From Diospyros lotus (taxonomy: Eukaryota > Streptophyta > Magnoliopsida > Ericales > Ebenaceae): a stretch of DNA of 64,000 bases. The stretch lies in the NCBI RefSeq assembly GCF_014633365.1, contig NC_068347.1:34018116-34082115 (forward strand). Reading direction: 5' to 3'. Made by a program: the position numbers and the translations under genes. How positions within the stretch are numbered: the first letter of the stretch is position 1; each line of letters opens with the position of its first letter. Of the stretch, positions 22,501 to 35,014 are shown piece by piece. The notes below the pieces were generated by a model that was given only the letters and a program-made list of their open reading frames with translations, did not search any database and had not been told where the DNA came from.

Positions 22501-23670
22501 ATTAAGGCTTTAATTGGGCCATGCGACAAGTACCATTAATTTCTCAAGTGATGCATTAATCTAGGCTTAATAATTCAACTCATAATTAAGTGAAAGAATT
22601 GGGTGAACAATATGGGACTAATATAGGCTAAATATTCATATTATAAGGTTAATTGCACGAAATTTAATTCTCTAATATTTTTATTTGTGATCATATCTTT
22701 TAAATGACCACTATATTTCAGTTCATGTCTAAATATTTTTCACTAAATTTTCTTTAATCCTCTTTTGTCACATTTGCTACAAATTTCTTTCATTTCGTTC
22801 ATTCACTGAATTTATTTACAAATGTGTTTATTAGTCTCACTCTTATATCTTCAAACTATATTAATCACGAATATTATATGTTACATATTTTTAATTAAGT
22901 CCACTCTAACTTTATTATATATAAAATTTGATGAAACTAACACCAAAGAATATCACCATAAAGCCACAAAAAGATAACCCTTTGCGAAGCATAATTGGTC
23001 GCCATATGTGTTTGGGAGCTTGAGATATTACAAGATTATCATGAGTCTGCACATCCAATAGTATCTCTTCGTAGGGCTAGGCTCCTGGGCTTCGACTCGT
23101 GACTCATCACCTGTTCATACAACTTAAACTGCGGTAGCACAGACCATAAATTTTGAAGAGAATGAGACGCCACAAACCGAAAGTTAATTGTCTTATAGTG
23201 ATTTTGAATTCTTCACAATAAAAAAAAAAAATCATGATAAGATAAAACCTAAAACAGCATCTTGACATGCATTATTGAATAAGGTGTGGCAGCATTACAC
23301 ACACACACATATATATATATATATAATTGTACTATAGAAAACAGACAGGGAGAATGTGTGGTTGCTAAATCTTCTACAACACACTCACAAAGAGACAAAT
23401 TAGCAAAAGAGTAATGTACACTAGTTAAGAATACTCCGAATGTAGGGTAAGAAACAAGTTTATTTGGATAATAATTAAAAGCATGCATCGTGACAAAAAG
23501 CAAAAAAAAAAAAAAAATGAAAAAGACTATACTAAGGACTATAGTTGTTAAAATCAAATCAAATCTGACATATTAGTTCAAAAAATCGTGACGGAAAGCA
23601 ACAAAAAAATGAAAAAGACCATATTAAGGGCTATAATTGTTAAAATCGAATTAAATCGACATATTTGTTT

Positions 23671-23710
<40 letters not shown>

Positions 23711-25327
23711 ATTGGTGTGCATAAACCGATTAAAACCACTCAAATTGATTTGTTAGTTTTCTCAATTCAGTTGATGATTTTTATTAGTTCGCAAAGAATC
23801 TGTTTAATTTTTATCTGAAGTACTAAATAATCATAATATTTTAAAATCTATATTCTTTAATAGATAGACAAATTAGTCTAAGTGGAAAAAAAAAAAAAAA
23901 AACTTTAAAAATTTCAAATCATGGTTTGCTTCTTTTTTTTTTTAATTTAAGGAGTCATTTGCAATTTCAAAGTCTAAATCAATTTACATTTACACATGCA
24001 TGCATGGCTTAATCTTTGAGGCAAACATATAAACATATGACTATCGGGACTTGGGAAAATCAACAAGAAAGAAGCGTAAGGGCAGGCCCCCGGGCAAGGG
24101 AGGGGGGAAACTCGTGAGGGAAAATAGGATCTAAGGAAATGGGGGTGGGGGGAAAGAGGAATTGGAGTGACGAAATAGTTAAATCTCAACAGATCGTGAC
24201 AGCAAAATCACTCTGCTTCTTACAATATCTTGTCTTGTGTCGTCTGCGAAGAATTCTACCGACCAGTGAAAATTGTACTACACAACAACCCACCTAACTG
24301 GTTTGTTGTAAGGGTTGTGCTAACGCCATGCGCCTTTGGGGCCCAAAGAGCCCCTATTACGGATAGACAAATGGGCAGCGAGTGGATGCGTCATTTTTAG
24401 CCTGAATTCTAATTTAGAGACGTTGAATTATAAATTGCCAATTAAACTTAGTTTAACGACCAGTTTGATTTTAGTAAGGATAGCCCCAACATATTCTATT
24501 ATTAAAGATAAAATTAAATAGTTAAAGTGAAGAACTGCCTCAATCATCATACCTCTGCATAATTAAATCTAAGTTGATCTCTGAATCAATCATAAAACTT
24601 GTGATTAATTAATTAAATCTATTTTTTTTTAAATTAATTAAATCTAGTTGATGACAACAATACTAGTTATCATCACGGGTGCACCATCTTAGAACATTAA
24701 TTAATGCGAATGATTATTTTAAAATAGATGTATTATACACGTCAAAGCGAGGTTTTGGCCTTTTTGAAACGTTTTTATTTTTAAAATACTAAAAAAATTA
24801 TTTCTAGATAATTTTTATAATTTTAAAAATATTTTGATGTCATTTGTAATATTAAAAAAAATTCAAAAACAAATTTCCATTATTTTTAAATATAATAACT
24901 TTTTTTTAAAAAAAAAAATTAGAAAGTTTTGCTAACGAATATCTCGTGACACTTATTAAGGTGTATTTAATACACTTTATCCTAGTACTAAATACTTTTA
25001 TTGATTGATAATAAATATATTATATTTTAAAATATTTTTTTAACTAATAAAATCATTGAATGCTAAAACTAAAATATATTAAATGTACCTTAACAAATGT
25101 CCCAAAAAGATCGTAAACAAAACCAACCTTTGAAACAATGCATTAAGAAACCTAAATCCAACCCAGCCTTAGATTCCCACTTAAGAGGCATCAAAGAGGG
25201 TTCTCTTTATGCGATGCTGCCAATTCTACTTAAAACTATTTATTTGTCTCATCATTACTCTAATTTTGATTTTGATTGGACCATCCTCCACCAAACTTTT
25301 TCTCCTTGTGGGTATCAAAAAATGCTT
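19559..25327. other. gene-poor AT-rich region with microsatellites
   Basis: Nearly 6 kb without a supportable gene. It contains a TAA run near 20410-20430, a TA run near 21197-21213, CA/TA repeats near 23298-23325 and a GA run at 23676-23708. Segments around 21760-22300 repeat phrases such as CTTAAACTTT and CTCCTGAACTT, resembling degenerate MITE arms. GC-richer patches at 20100-20340, 21520-21720 and 24040-24360 could be promoter or transposon remnants, but no exon or motif supports a call. Confidence 0.4.
23676..23708. repeat. GA microsatellite
   Basis: About 16 uninterrupted GA units in otherwise AT-rich intergenic DNA. No neighbouring gene start is close enough to suggest a regulatory role. 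Confidence 0.95.
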
Positions 25328-25328
25328 A

Positions 25329-25556
25329 AAACCCTAATCAAATCATAAAGACCAATAACTTGGGTGCCAGCAAATAAGAAACCTAATGGAACCTAGGCAA
25401 TTTGGGCTCCAGCTACCATCATGAAATGTTTATCCTAAAGGCAAACCCTAATCGAATCATAAAGACCAATCACTGGGTACCAGCAAATAAGAAACCTAAT
25501 GGAACCCAGGTGATTTGGGTTCCAGCTACTATCATGAAGTGCTTATCCTAAAGGCA
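25329..25556. repeat. tandem duplication of about 114 bp
   Basis: Two adjacent copies, about 25329-25442 and 25443-25556, share AAACCCTAATC, CCAGCAAATAAGAAACC and GCTTATCCTAAAGGCA or close variants. They lie about 750 bases beyond the 3' end of TIC22. The origin is unknown; no coding frame is maintained. Confidence 0.7.
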
Positions 25557-26303
25557 TTCACATCGTCGCTATAACATCATGAATCCTTTCTCAAAAGTAC
25601 TACTTGAAAGTAACTATCGACCTGTAAGATCAAATAACATGCTGAAACTAACCTAGTAGACTATCAGATGTGAGATTGAGTCATCACAAACTCTACTTTT
25701 AATTCATGGCATCCTTGCCATGCCAGAAATCGTTATCGAAATCAAAAAGTCTCCGAACAGTTTCCTAGCTCGCACCCACCCAACAACATTCCTGTGTTGG
25801 CTTTAATATCATGACGCAAAGAGTACTGGCTATAGATGTAACTATGGAATTCATAAGATCAAGTTAATGCTGTTCAGAAGCTACCTCCCAAAATATGAAG
25901 ATTTAAGCAAGAATATGGCAGATACAATCAAATCAGGCGGCTGAATACAACAGAAAATGGAGACTACCTGTGCTTCAGACACAAATTTCTTCATATAACT
26001 TCAATCAACAAGCCAAAATTGGCCTCTGCTAAATCATAGAGGTTACAAATAATTTCGACCAGACTAAGAAGAAAGAAAAGCTATGTTTTCAAACAATTCA
26101 AATCTGGAAAACAGAGGATATATTTCTTCTATGATATGGTACAGCAAAGTAATCAAGTAAAGTGCATTTTCCTAGAGAAGTTACACAAGAGAATTGCAGT
26201 GTTCGGAGAATGACTTCACAAGTTCCATGCTTACCGGTAGTTGGTTTACTCATATGCCATAGGCCTACAGGAAAAGAGGCAAACCGCTAAGTTGGCCGTG
26301 ATA
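25557..26303. other. 3' flank of TIC22
   Basis: Moderately balanced base composition with no recognisable exon; it probably includes the TIC22 3' untranslated region. I saw nothing else that could be named. Confidence 0.4.
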
Positions 26304-29300
26304 TTTAGCTGAACCAGCAAATGGAGCAATCTACTTCTGGGAAGGATCCGCTGAAACATCAAAACCAGGAGGGATGAAGACGACATCATCCCATGTTGCC
26401 ATGGTACTGTCCTGCATTGTTATTTATACGCTTACTTTTTCCTGTTCCATGAATGCTTAAACAGACTGATGCTTGAGAAGGGGGAAAAGAGGCCATGCCC
26501 TGGTGGCTTTCCTTAATTACCGAGGATTGTCCTAGGAACAGATTTGGTATAAAACAAAACCTCACATTTTAGTTGCATAATGCATTTGTCTTCAAATGTG
26601 AATATCCCTCTCATGTTATGGCAACCCAAGATCTTTTTAATTAATCTCAGGGGGCAGGTGAAAGAATGAAATTTCATTACAAGAAGACATCACCAGCTTC
26701 ATGATCCAATTTTCTCCTATTTTTAGGACAGAATAAACAATCCGCCTTAGGAGGCATGCTCTAACTTGCTTTTTTAGTACCCAGCAACTTTGCAATCAAA
26801 CAAAAGTACAAGATGGAAACATATGTGGAAGTTTCTTACCTTCATCCCTTGTATTATATCCTCAAGAACAGCAACCTACACAAGTTGAAGGAATCATGCA
26901 AGTGAAAGATGGTGTCACAAGACACAAGGCACGGCAGCCATCAACCTAAGGAGACAAAAGAGTGTACCTGAATATCACCCTCTCTTAAGACAGGATTCAA
27001 TCTCTTCTGCTGACGAGAAGCTCTCAATAGTGACTTTTCCAGGTCCTCCTACATGAATCAATGAGGCAATGGAAAATGTACTCGTGGTGAAAAAACTACA
27101 ATCAGATATTGTGTGTCAAGACGTCTGTCTTCTGCACTAACCTTCCTGAAAAAAACAGGTCGATATCTTTTACCCTGGCTCCTCAAAATTAAGCTCCTTG
27201 ACTGCAAAATCAAGATGTTCAATAAACTTCACTCTATTGGAGAACTCTTGTCATCGCATAAATTCACCAAAAGTGAAAATCAGACAAGATGGTTAGAAGT
27301 ATAAGCAACAACTAATTCAAGCCTGTTCATTCCCAGCTAATACGGATACAGAGTTTATTTTGGTTCAGTTCCGCACTTGACCTAGAAGGCTAGAAGCAAA
27401 CTAATCAAGATTAGTTCCAAACTTCTAAACTCAGAACCAAACTGACCTGCTGTAGAACCTAAATGAAATGAATCAGGCCCAGTTCAGTTCTCTGTTTGAG
27501 TGGTTCAACTAAACCCAGCATGGTAGTATCATAATTATTCCCCCTTTTTGCAATCTCCCACTTCTATTATGTAGTTGCAATCTCTAGTGCCCCCAAAGCT
27601 CTCGCCTCTCATTGAAAGAATAACCTTTAACGTGATCCTAATATTACCAGAGTAATGGACAGAGCGCAGAAATGGCATAGTCAGAACATGACTGTCCCAT
27701 CAGTCACAGCTAAAAATAACATTTTAACCCCAAATTAAATACAAAAAGAATATATTTAGTAAATAACAATATAGTTATATATCCATAATTGAGATGGGAA
27801 TGTTACAATGATGAGCGACCATCCAAGACAAGACGAAGTAAGAAACAAGATCAACAAAAATAAGGTTGGAGTGGAACCTATTGAAAATAAGATGCAAGGA
27901 TCATGATTAAGATGGTTTGGACACATGAAAAGAAGATCTATAGAAACATTTGTATATCAAGTGGATGAAATGGAAGAAATTTACACCAAAAGAGGGAGAG
28001 GAAGACCCAGAAAAACTTGATGGAAAACCTTACATATGATATAAATGGCCTTACAGATGATATGGTTATGGATAGAGATATTGAGGCCTAAAATTCATGT
28101 AGCCAACCCCACTTAGTGGGATTTAAGGCTCGTGCTTCTTGTTGTAAATAGCAAAAAATAGTTGTGCTCTCCAACTGTTTGACCCTTAAGGTGTTCATAG
28201 GATTTTGTCAATTCACATGAGATATCTATATATATGCCACCGTGTCCTAAGTTAGAAAAAATAGAACTATGATTCTGTTACGCCCCCGGTTCACTTGACT
28301 TATCAAAGAAGGCCCAAGGGACAGGGGTGTAAATGGGCTGGCTGGCATAACAGCCAGCCATGTGCGTAAGGGGGTAGAGTGGGGAAATCGCTGGGTTGTG
28401 TAACAACCCAGCAAATGCATAACAGAATTCGGTTGAGGAGGAGGGTGGGGGGAATATGTAGAGGGTGGAGAAGTTAGGAGGAGGGGAATATTTTTGTATT
28501 GAGTCTTAGGGAGAGTTAAGGGCCTCTCGAATGCCCAGATTTTGCTTGTAACCTGATCGAAGTTGGTGATTTTGAATTTAGTCTCTGTGATTTCTCTTTG
28601 GGTTCCCATCAGATTCACAACTCAAATTTTTGTAGTTTCAATCGGAGTTACAGATTTTATTCAATAACAACAGTTAAAATAACTAAAGTTTCTGATGCAG
28701 CCAGCTAGCAATATCCCAAAGTACCTCTATGCCAGAATAAAACCACAGGACAAGGACATTAATTGTACATACAGCAAATCTCAATCTCATCAGAGCAGAT
28801 TTTTTAAAACCAAAACTAAAAGCATGCGTTTGCTTTAGTAACTTTCAAACTTATCAGAATGAAACGAAAGTTACAATTTCCAGATTTGCTGAGCAACAGA
28901 TCCATGATCAAGTTCATGTTTTAGAATACAACCAAGTTTGAGCTACTACTATTACAGTTTAACAATATTAGATCCAATTTGTTAATTGTCGTTTAAGTTT
29001 GGACGAACTAATAGAATATTCAATTGTACAAAAAAGGAAATAGGTTTCAGTGCACAAAGCATCCAGCTAGATAACCAGCATGCATAGAATAAGAGCCAAG
29101 AAGAACAAAAAAGATGCATCCTAGTGTTTAAAGGACCTAAACAGGAAGTGTGCATGTCATATGTGAGTCTAAAATACATGTATGATCCAATGAATTTTTA
29201 CACCAAGAAAGCTGCTTTTGGTGATTATATTCAGTCCTTTCTCAATAAACTTCATGTGACTAATGGACTAAATCCAACTATTTAAATGCTGGAATGGGCT

Positions 29301-31704
29301 TAGAAATTATAAACTTTTAGGACCTGAGAGACCCCACAATTGATCTCCATACAATTGTTAAAATCCAGAAGAAAAATTGTAACAAGTGACTAGCATAAAC
29401 AAGAATGAAGATAAAGTAAGGTTGGTTTCTATCCAGAGCCCAAAAAAGAAAATAATAATAATTAAGAACACCTGTTAAGAGTTTCTATGGAGACTTCAGC
29501 AACACTAACCCCTCGTTACTCCCAATTCCACAATTTTTTAAAAAGACTCAGAACACTAAACAATTTACAAACCAAATTGTCAAAGAAATGCAATAAAGAG
29601 TTAGCATAAGGACAGGTCATACAGAACTCAACCCTAACTAGGGGCCATAGAGAAAGTAACAACCATTGGTGTTAGATTGGAGATGGCAGGAGAGAGGCCA
29701 GAGGATTAATATTGTAGAAATGTCACTGGTGCTACAAGCAGTTGGCAACAGCGACGGTGACAGTAACTACGGCATGGGGGCTAACTAGTTCATTAACAAT
29801 TTGATATGCTCAAAAAATGCAACCAATTATATGATCTTAATATACTACTCCAACACTTATTGTTTACAAGGGTATATAACAGGATAACTATCTAGGGTAA
29901 TCTTGTTCCGTGAAGTCCAAGCTAGCTCTATAGATATTCCCTATAAGAACAGTATGTGTGTGTATGGAAGATAATGCAAGGCCACAGGCATATAACTTCC
30001 ACCAAATTTCATATATTTAACAGTTTAAACAAATAAATAAAGCATCTGTAAACAGTTACATTAAACAGTTTCTTATCTGTGCAGCATTATGGTGTGCCCT
30101 ATAGCCTTCCTGATCAAATATTCCCCATAACTGTGTCTCTTCCCCACTGCCCAAGAAACAACCCTCACCAGCCCAAAGCTGTTCCTAATATAAATTATAT
30201 ATTCCAGTAGTGATTTCATTACTTTTGGTTCATGGGCTTGCATTGCAAATATTTCATAACTAAATTTTAGACCACCTACTTGAACATATTTCAATTATAA
30301 ATACACCTTCACAAGAAATATACAAGAAAATAATGGCAAATGAATAACTTAGATAAGAGAACCTGGAAAACAGGAACCCCAGCAAAGCTTTCATCTCGAA
30401 AACCAGCCTTTTGTCTCTCCTAGATAGATATTCCATAACCAAAAACAAAAAGAAAAAAGATAGAAAACATTATACCACCTGGTGTGAAAACAGGTCAAGA
30501 TTATTTTCTAGCTTGACTGCAAATGTGGATACACATCATAATGTCATATTTCTGGCAGAAGATAATACATATATGAAGAATAATCACATAAGCTGGAACA
30601 AGTCAAACCATTTCAATCTGTCAAGCTCTACAACTTCTTGCTGTTCAATTTTCCATATTCATTATTTGATGCATACTAAGCTTGTCAGTTGTCACATGCT
30701 AAAGCTATTGAAGATTACAGCGTCAGGAAATTCACATTATATGGATTTTTGAATCCTATCACTTTATCGCAGAGAATATATACATACATATATATAAAGA
30801 TATATATGCATGTGTGTATATACCAGCCCATGAACGGGATTATCTTGTGTCAACTGTAAAGATGACAAAGTAGCACAAGAAGAAGAACATTTACAACTAT
30901 AAGACCATCTTTGTTATGTGGCTCATATTGTTGGACAATTAAATACCAACATATATAAAATATGAGCATAGCTTAGATGAGAATGCTATGGTCGATATAC
31001 GACCATATACGAGAAAATAAAATAAAAAATGACATCATATATTAGAAGATGGGAGTATCACCTATAAAAATAAGATGCAAGGATCACAATTAAGATTGTT
31101 TAATAATCTGAAAAGCCGACCAATAGTTGCACTTGTGTAGCAAGTGGATGAAATGGAGGCAGTTTGTAGCAAAATACAGAGAGGCGACCCAAAGAAAACT
31201 TGGTGGGAAAACCCTTAAATATGACGTAGGATGTAATAGGGGATATGGCATTGATACAACTGGCTATGGATCAAGAATTTGTGTAATCAACCATACGTAA
31301 GGATTAAAGTTAGTATCATTGTTGGTGTTGTCCTTAGCTTACCAATTTGAAGTGGAAGGGAGATTTAACTGGTGCCCACCAAGAAAAAATCCGAAATCTT
31401 CAAAAAGAACAGAAGATTACCAAATAACTCACCTTTATTGCATTTTCTATTTCAGATATCTCCGGTATCAACCTAAAGGCCACACCATCAAGTTTAAGCT
31501 GAAAAACCTGCAATCACAATCGCCTGTTAGTAACCAAAAAAAAAAATTAAATGAACAATTGCACGTTTACGTTAACAGAAAAAGAAACAAACTTGGCGAT
31601 ACAAAATCAGACTACATGAGCAAATTTACACTTTGTTCGTAGCAACAGCTACTACTTTTTACAATTATACAATTACATTAACAGAATCAGAATCTTTACC
31701 ATAT

Positions 31705-31742
<38 letters not shown>

Positions 31743-32298
31743 TTTACACCTTGTTTAGAGCAACAGCAACCACTTTTGAGCCTTCGCGCATGACGGGGTC
31801 CATGGATTTCATTTGCTCAAGAAGAGCCTCAGCATCGTCTTCCTTGAAACAGAACAACCCAACAGATTTTCCGTTTGCTCCTGAAATCAACACGAATTCC
31901 TGCGAGGAGTTGCTGAGAGCGTAAACCGGCACGCCGGTAAGCCGCTCTTCGATGGCCTCCGTCGACATGGCCACGCCGCCACCGCCACTATTCTCGGAAA
32001 TTCGAGCCCACGCCGGGCCAGAACCGCAGCCGGAGCGGAAGCTCGAAAACCCAACTTCGATTGCTTGTTGGGCGCGGTGGCGGAGGCTCGAGAGGGTGGA
32101 ATCGAGCTGGGTCTTGAGAGAGGAAGGGTTGGGGTTGAAGAAGGGAGGAGCATTGAAGAGTGCATTTTGGTGAAGATGGTGGTGGAGGAGGTTGCAGCAA
32201 TGGTTTTGGAGATGGCTGAGAGCTTGTTGGAGGATGGAGAGTGGAGGTTTGGGTAGTGAAGGCCATTGCTGGGGCTGTTTGGGTTCCGGGAAATTCAT
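26304..32298 (-). CDS. TIC22: TIC22-like chloroplast protein import component
   Basis: Tic22 is a soluble protein of the chloroplast intermembrane space that helps preproteins pass from the outer TOC to the inner TIC translocon. Seven exons join in phase: 32298-31750, 31507-31433, 30419-30363, 27201-27142, 27048-26968, 26875-26840 and 26411-26304, giving 321 residues. Exon 1 has a Pro/Gln/His-rich N-terminus, presumably the targeting region, then VPVYALSNSSQEFVLISG and FCFKEDDAEALLEQM. Exons 2-4 give VFQLKLDGVAFRLIPEI, FAGVPVFQ and KRYRPVFFRKEDLEKSL, the two-fold repeated Tic22 fold. The last exon contains TWDDVVFIPPGFDVSADPS and then a short Cys/Trp-containing tail. The order matches the family. 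Introns are long and rich in transposon remnants (two LINE fragments, one solo LTR). It is closest in layout to Arabidopsis TIC22-III, by memory. Confidence 0.95.
27785..28146 (+). mobile_element. RTE-like LINE 3' fragment in TIC22 intron 3
   Basis: Translated in broken frames, the + strand reads LRWFGHMKRR, then VDEMEE and RGRGRPRKT, then IHVANPT, which is the conserved end of plant RTE-type LINE reverse transcriptase proteins. The non-coding tail, containing CCCCACTTAGTGGGATTTAAGGC, follows. In-frame stops show it is dead. It lies antisense to TIC22. Confidence 0.75.
28276..28611 (+). mobile_element. solo LTR in TIC22 intron 3
   Basis: A 336-bp unit starts TGTTACGCCCCC and ends TTCCCATCA, with the 5-bp duplication GATTC on both sides (28271-28275 and 28612-28616). 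It is GC-richer than its surroundings and has no coding region. TG..CA ends plus a perfect 5-bp duplication fit a solo LTR left by recombination between two LTRs. Confidence 0.75.
31037..31315 (+). mobile_element. RTE-like LINE 3' fragment in TIC22 intron 2
   Basis: More degraded relative of 27785-28146: shared phrases include AAAATAAGATGCAAGGATCA, CAAGTGGATGAAATGGA and GAAAACTTGGTGGGAAAA. It has lost the clear tail. Same orientation as the other fragment, antisense to TIC22. Confidence 0.65.
31704..31742. repeat. TA/GA compound microsatellite
   Basis: A TA run followed by a GA run directly next to the first TIC22 intron donor (31749). Length variation here could affect intron 1 recognition, but nothing shows that it does. 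Confidence 0.8.
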
Positions 32299-32439
32299 CT
32301 TTTTCTCGAGAAAATTGGGGGTTTGGGTTTTGGGTTTAAGTCTGCAGAGTGAGTGAAGTGTGAGACTCTTGTAGGTTTCAAAGGAAGCATTATGGCTTGG
32401 GAGTTTTTTAATAATTTATTCAATTAATTAATAATAGTA

Positions 32440-32480
32440 GTAATAAAAGCCCAATCCAAACTACCCCTTAAAGCCCAAAT
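32440..32480 (-). promoter_or_regulatory. TGGGCY-type motifs upstream of TIC22
   Basis: AAAGCCCAAT and AAAGCCCAAATTG read TGGGCTTT on the gene strand, two copies of the site II type motif about 150-180 bases upstream of the ATG. Such sites are common in promoters of nuclear genes for organelle proteins; the role here is inferred. Confidence 0.4.
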
Positions 32481-33146
32481 TGTTTCATAAATTACTTACT
32501 ATTTTGAATTCATAAGTTTAAATACAATATGTCAAAAGTATTTTAAAATAATATTTTATTAATATAATTTCATAACATCAGAACATAATCCTTCGTGGTA
32601 ACACAAATGATCTATCACATGTGTTTGAAAATTTGAAATATTATAATATTGTGGATTTGATTCTATCTTCATATAAAATTAAATAATTATTTATATCTAT
32701 TTGAAAAATCAAATTCCAAGCTTTGACTTACCATTAAATATATTCTTATGATTGAGTCGGGATTCAAACCAATCATAAATTTTGAAAAGAGCGTGATAGC
32801 TCAACTTAAAAATTATTAATAATCGGAGATTTTTCAAGTTTTTTATATTAAAAAAATAAACCATAATGTTAATAATATTTAAAATAATTCAGAGATAATT
32901 TTTTTATTTGTTCGCAACAATCTTAATTTTGGAATTCCTTTAATCAAATTTTTTATAATTTCACTAAAATGTGAAAAAGAAAAAATTAAATAGTGGTAAA
33001 GAAATACATTTTAATAAACCAATTGATTGAAATGAAGGATTCAGTGGAGAAGCACGTGGCAATAAGAAGGGGAAATAAATCTTATCTTCTTGGTCTGTAC
33101 TTTGTGTGTTACGGGCCTTGGCTGCTTGCTGTCCACGTAACCCTTT

Positions 33147-33222
33147 ATTGGGAGACAATAGGGTGCATCGCAGCCTACCGTATTATTGGGAGACAATAGG
33201 GTGCATCGCAGCCTACCGTATT
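33147..33222. repeat. 38-bp tandem duplication
   Basis: Two adjacent and essentially identical copies starting ATTGGGAGACAATAGGGTGC and ending CAGCCTACCGT. Perfect identity suggests a recent slippage event. Confidence 0.9.
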
Positions 33223-33649
33223 TCTTTAAGGACGATGCTATATCGTCCAATCGAAACAACCATTTTGAGTTAGAGCCAGAGATAGCACCGAAATATTGAA
33301 GAGTCGTTCTACAGGGCCCGATGGCCCTACCAAGCCACTCATCAAAACAGGGCAAAAATACTATTTTACCCCTGCCTACTTTACAAATTTACAAAGCGTG
33401 CCACTGCCCCTTACTCAACCCGTCTCCCCTACAATGGCCGTCGCCTTGCCTTTTCGTCGCGCCTCACTGTCGTCGCCTGGCCTTGTCTCCGTCGTTTCTC
33501 TGCCATTGACGCCTCGCCTCACCGACAATCAATGTAACAACTGTCGACAAGACGAGGTGAGGCGGCCATTAATCCATTCACTTTAACGTTAAATTTTATA
33601 AAGAATAGTTAAATATTAAATTTTTATTTTTACTCTTATACTTTTATCC

Positions 33650-33965
33650 TTTTTTTTAGTATGATCATCTAAATTTTTTGTTATTTTAATTATATATATA
33701 TATATTTTTAAGTCAATTTAACTCTTGTACTTTGATTTTTTTTTTTTGACAAGTCGAATTTTTTCTTATTTCAATTAGAATTTGTATTTTCAAATTAATT
33801 TAATCTCTTGTATTTTAACGTGTGAAAAAAAGAATTAAATTAACTCACATCACTTTATCTTTTTTTTGTATATATTAAAATACAGCATTAAATTGACTTG
33901 AAAATACAAGTACATGGATATAATTGAAATAATAAAAATTTTAAATTGCTATAGAATAAAAAAAA
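33650..33965. repeat. AT-rich foldback repeat, family copy B
   Basis: The left arm contains ATTTTTTGTTATTTTAATTA and TCAATTTAACTCTTGTA; the right arm reads similarly on the opposite strand (TATTATTTCAATTATATCCA, then TCAAGTCAATTTAA). It resembles the element at 12676-13068 in sequence and arrangement. Confidence 0.45.
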
Positions 33966-35014
33966 TATTTAAAATATATTAGTTAAATTAATTCAAAAAG
34001 GCACATCAATAAATTAAAATAATAAAAAATTTAAATAATTATATAAAAATATAAAGAGACAAATATAACTTTGGTCAGTAAAAGTTTGGGAAACTTATGG
34101 ATTCCTCAAACTAGTTAAAATCTAATAAATTTTAGTAGTTTTTAACATTTAATATTTATTAAACTAATCAAAATGTGACACGTGGCAGTACATAATTGAA
34201 TTTATAGATTTCTTGAACTCACCAACCAATGTCCCAATATACCCTTTCTTTTATTTTTTTTTAAGATGTAGGGTTAGAAAAATGGTATTTTGAAAATAAA
34301 TTTAAAGAAAAGGTATTTTTGGAAATTAGTTTTAATAATCGTCACCGACAGTGACTGGTTGGAAACTATTTATGATAGTTTTGACATTTAATTAATGCAT
34401 CTAATTTTAGATAAGGTGTGTTTATTTTATTTTAAATAATCTAATTAATTAATAAAATTAGTTGAATGTTAAAAAATATAATAAGTATACTTTACCTGAA
34501 AATAAAATATATTTATTACTTTATCCCTTGAACACAATAGTGAATTTATTAACTGAAAATGTTATTATCAACCTATTTAAACTCTATAAGAAATAAAACG
34601 ATCAAAAGGCGCATGACAATTTTCGTACAAATATTTTTATATTTAAGTCAAACATTAAAAAATTAAATATTATATTAAAATCAGTATCAGATACATATAT
34701 TTTTCAAAATTAGGGCTCATCTACTTATAAGAAAGCATCGAGTTGTTCAGGATCTACTAAGATTATAATTTTTACGAATAATGTTTATTCTAGTATTCTG
34801 ATATTCATTAGAATTAAGATACTTATAAATAATATTCATATTTTTCACATAATTATCGAAATGATTTTTGAATGTCAGAGTTGTCATATTTACGTTTTAT
34901 TCATGACACCTTAAATTAAAGAAAAATTCACGTGGTTAGTTCTAAGATTTTAGAATCTTATAATTTTCAAAACTTATCATAATTTTTGAGGACTCTGAAA
35001 GTCTTCCAAAACTA

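Larger units (their letters stand above)
32481..35004. other. repeat-rich intergenic region
   Basis: It holds a 38-base tandem duplication (33147-33222), a CG/CA-rich island (33310-33580) of the type also seen at 36790-37080, a foldback repeat (33650-33965) and AT-rich filler. Open frames in the island are low-complexity and in several frames at once, so none is called as a gene. Confidence 0.45.

Noticed and set aside
31887..32266. Overlapping long frames inside TIC22 exon 1
   Set aside because: They are shadows in other frames of a GC-rich, Pro/Ser-coding exon whose true frame is fixed by the Tic22 sequence and splice phases.
33296..33586. 96-residue frame in the 33.3-kb island as a protein
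   Set aside because: Low-complexity sequence with alternatives in another frame, no splice context and likeness to other transposon-like islands.
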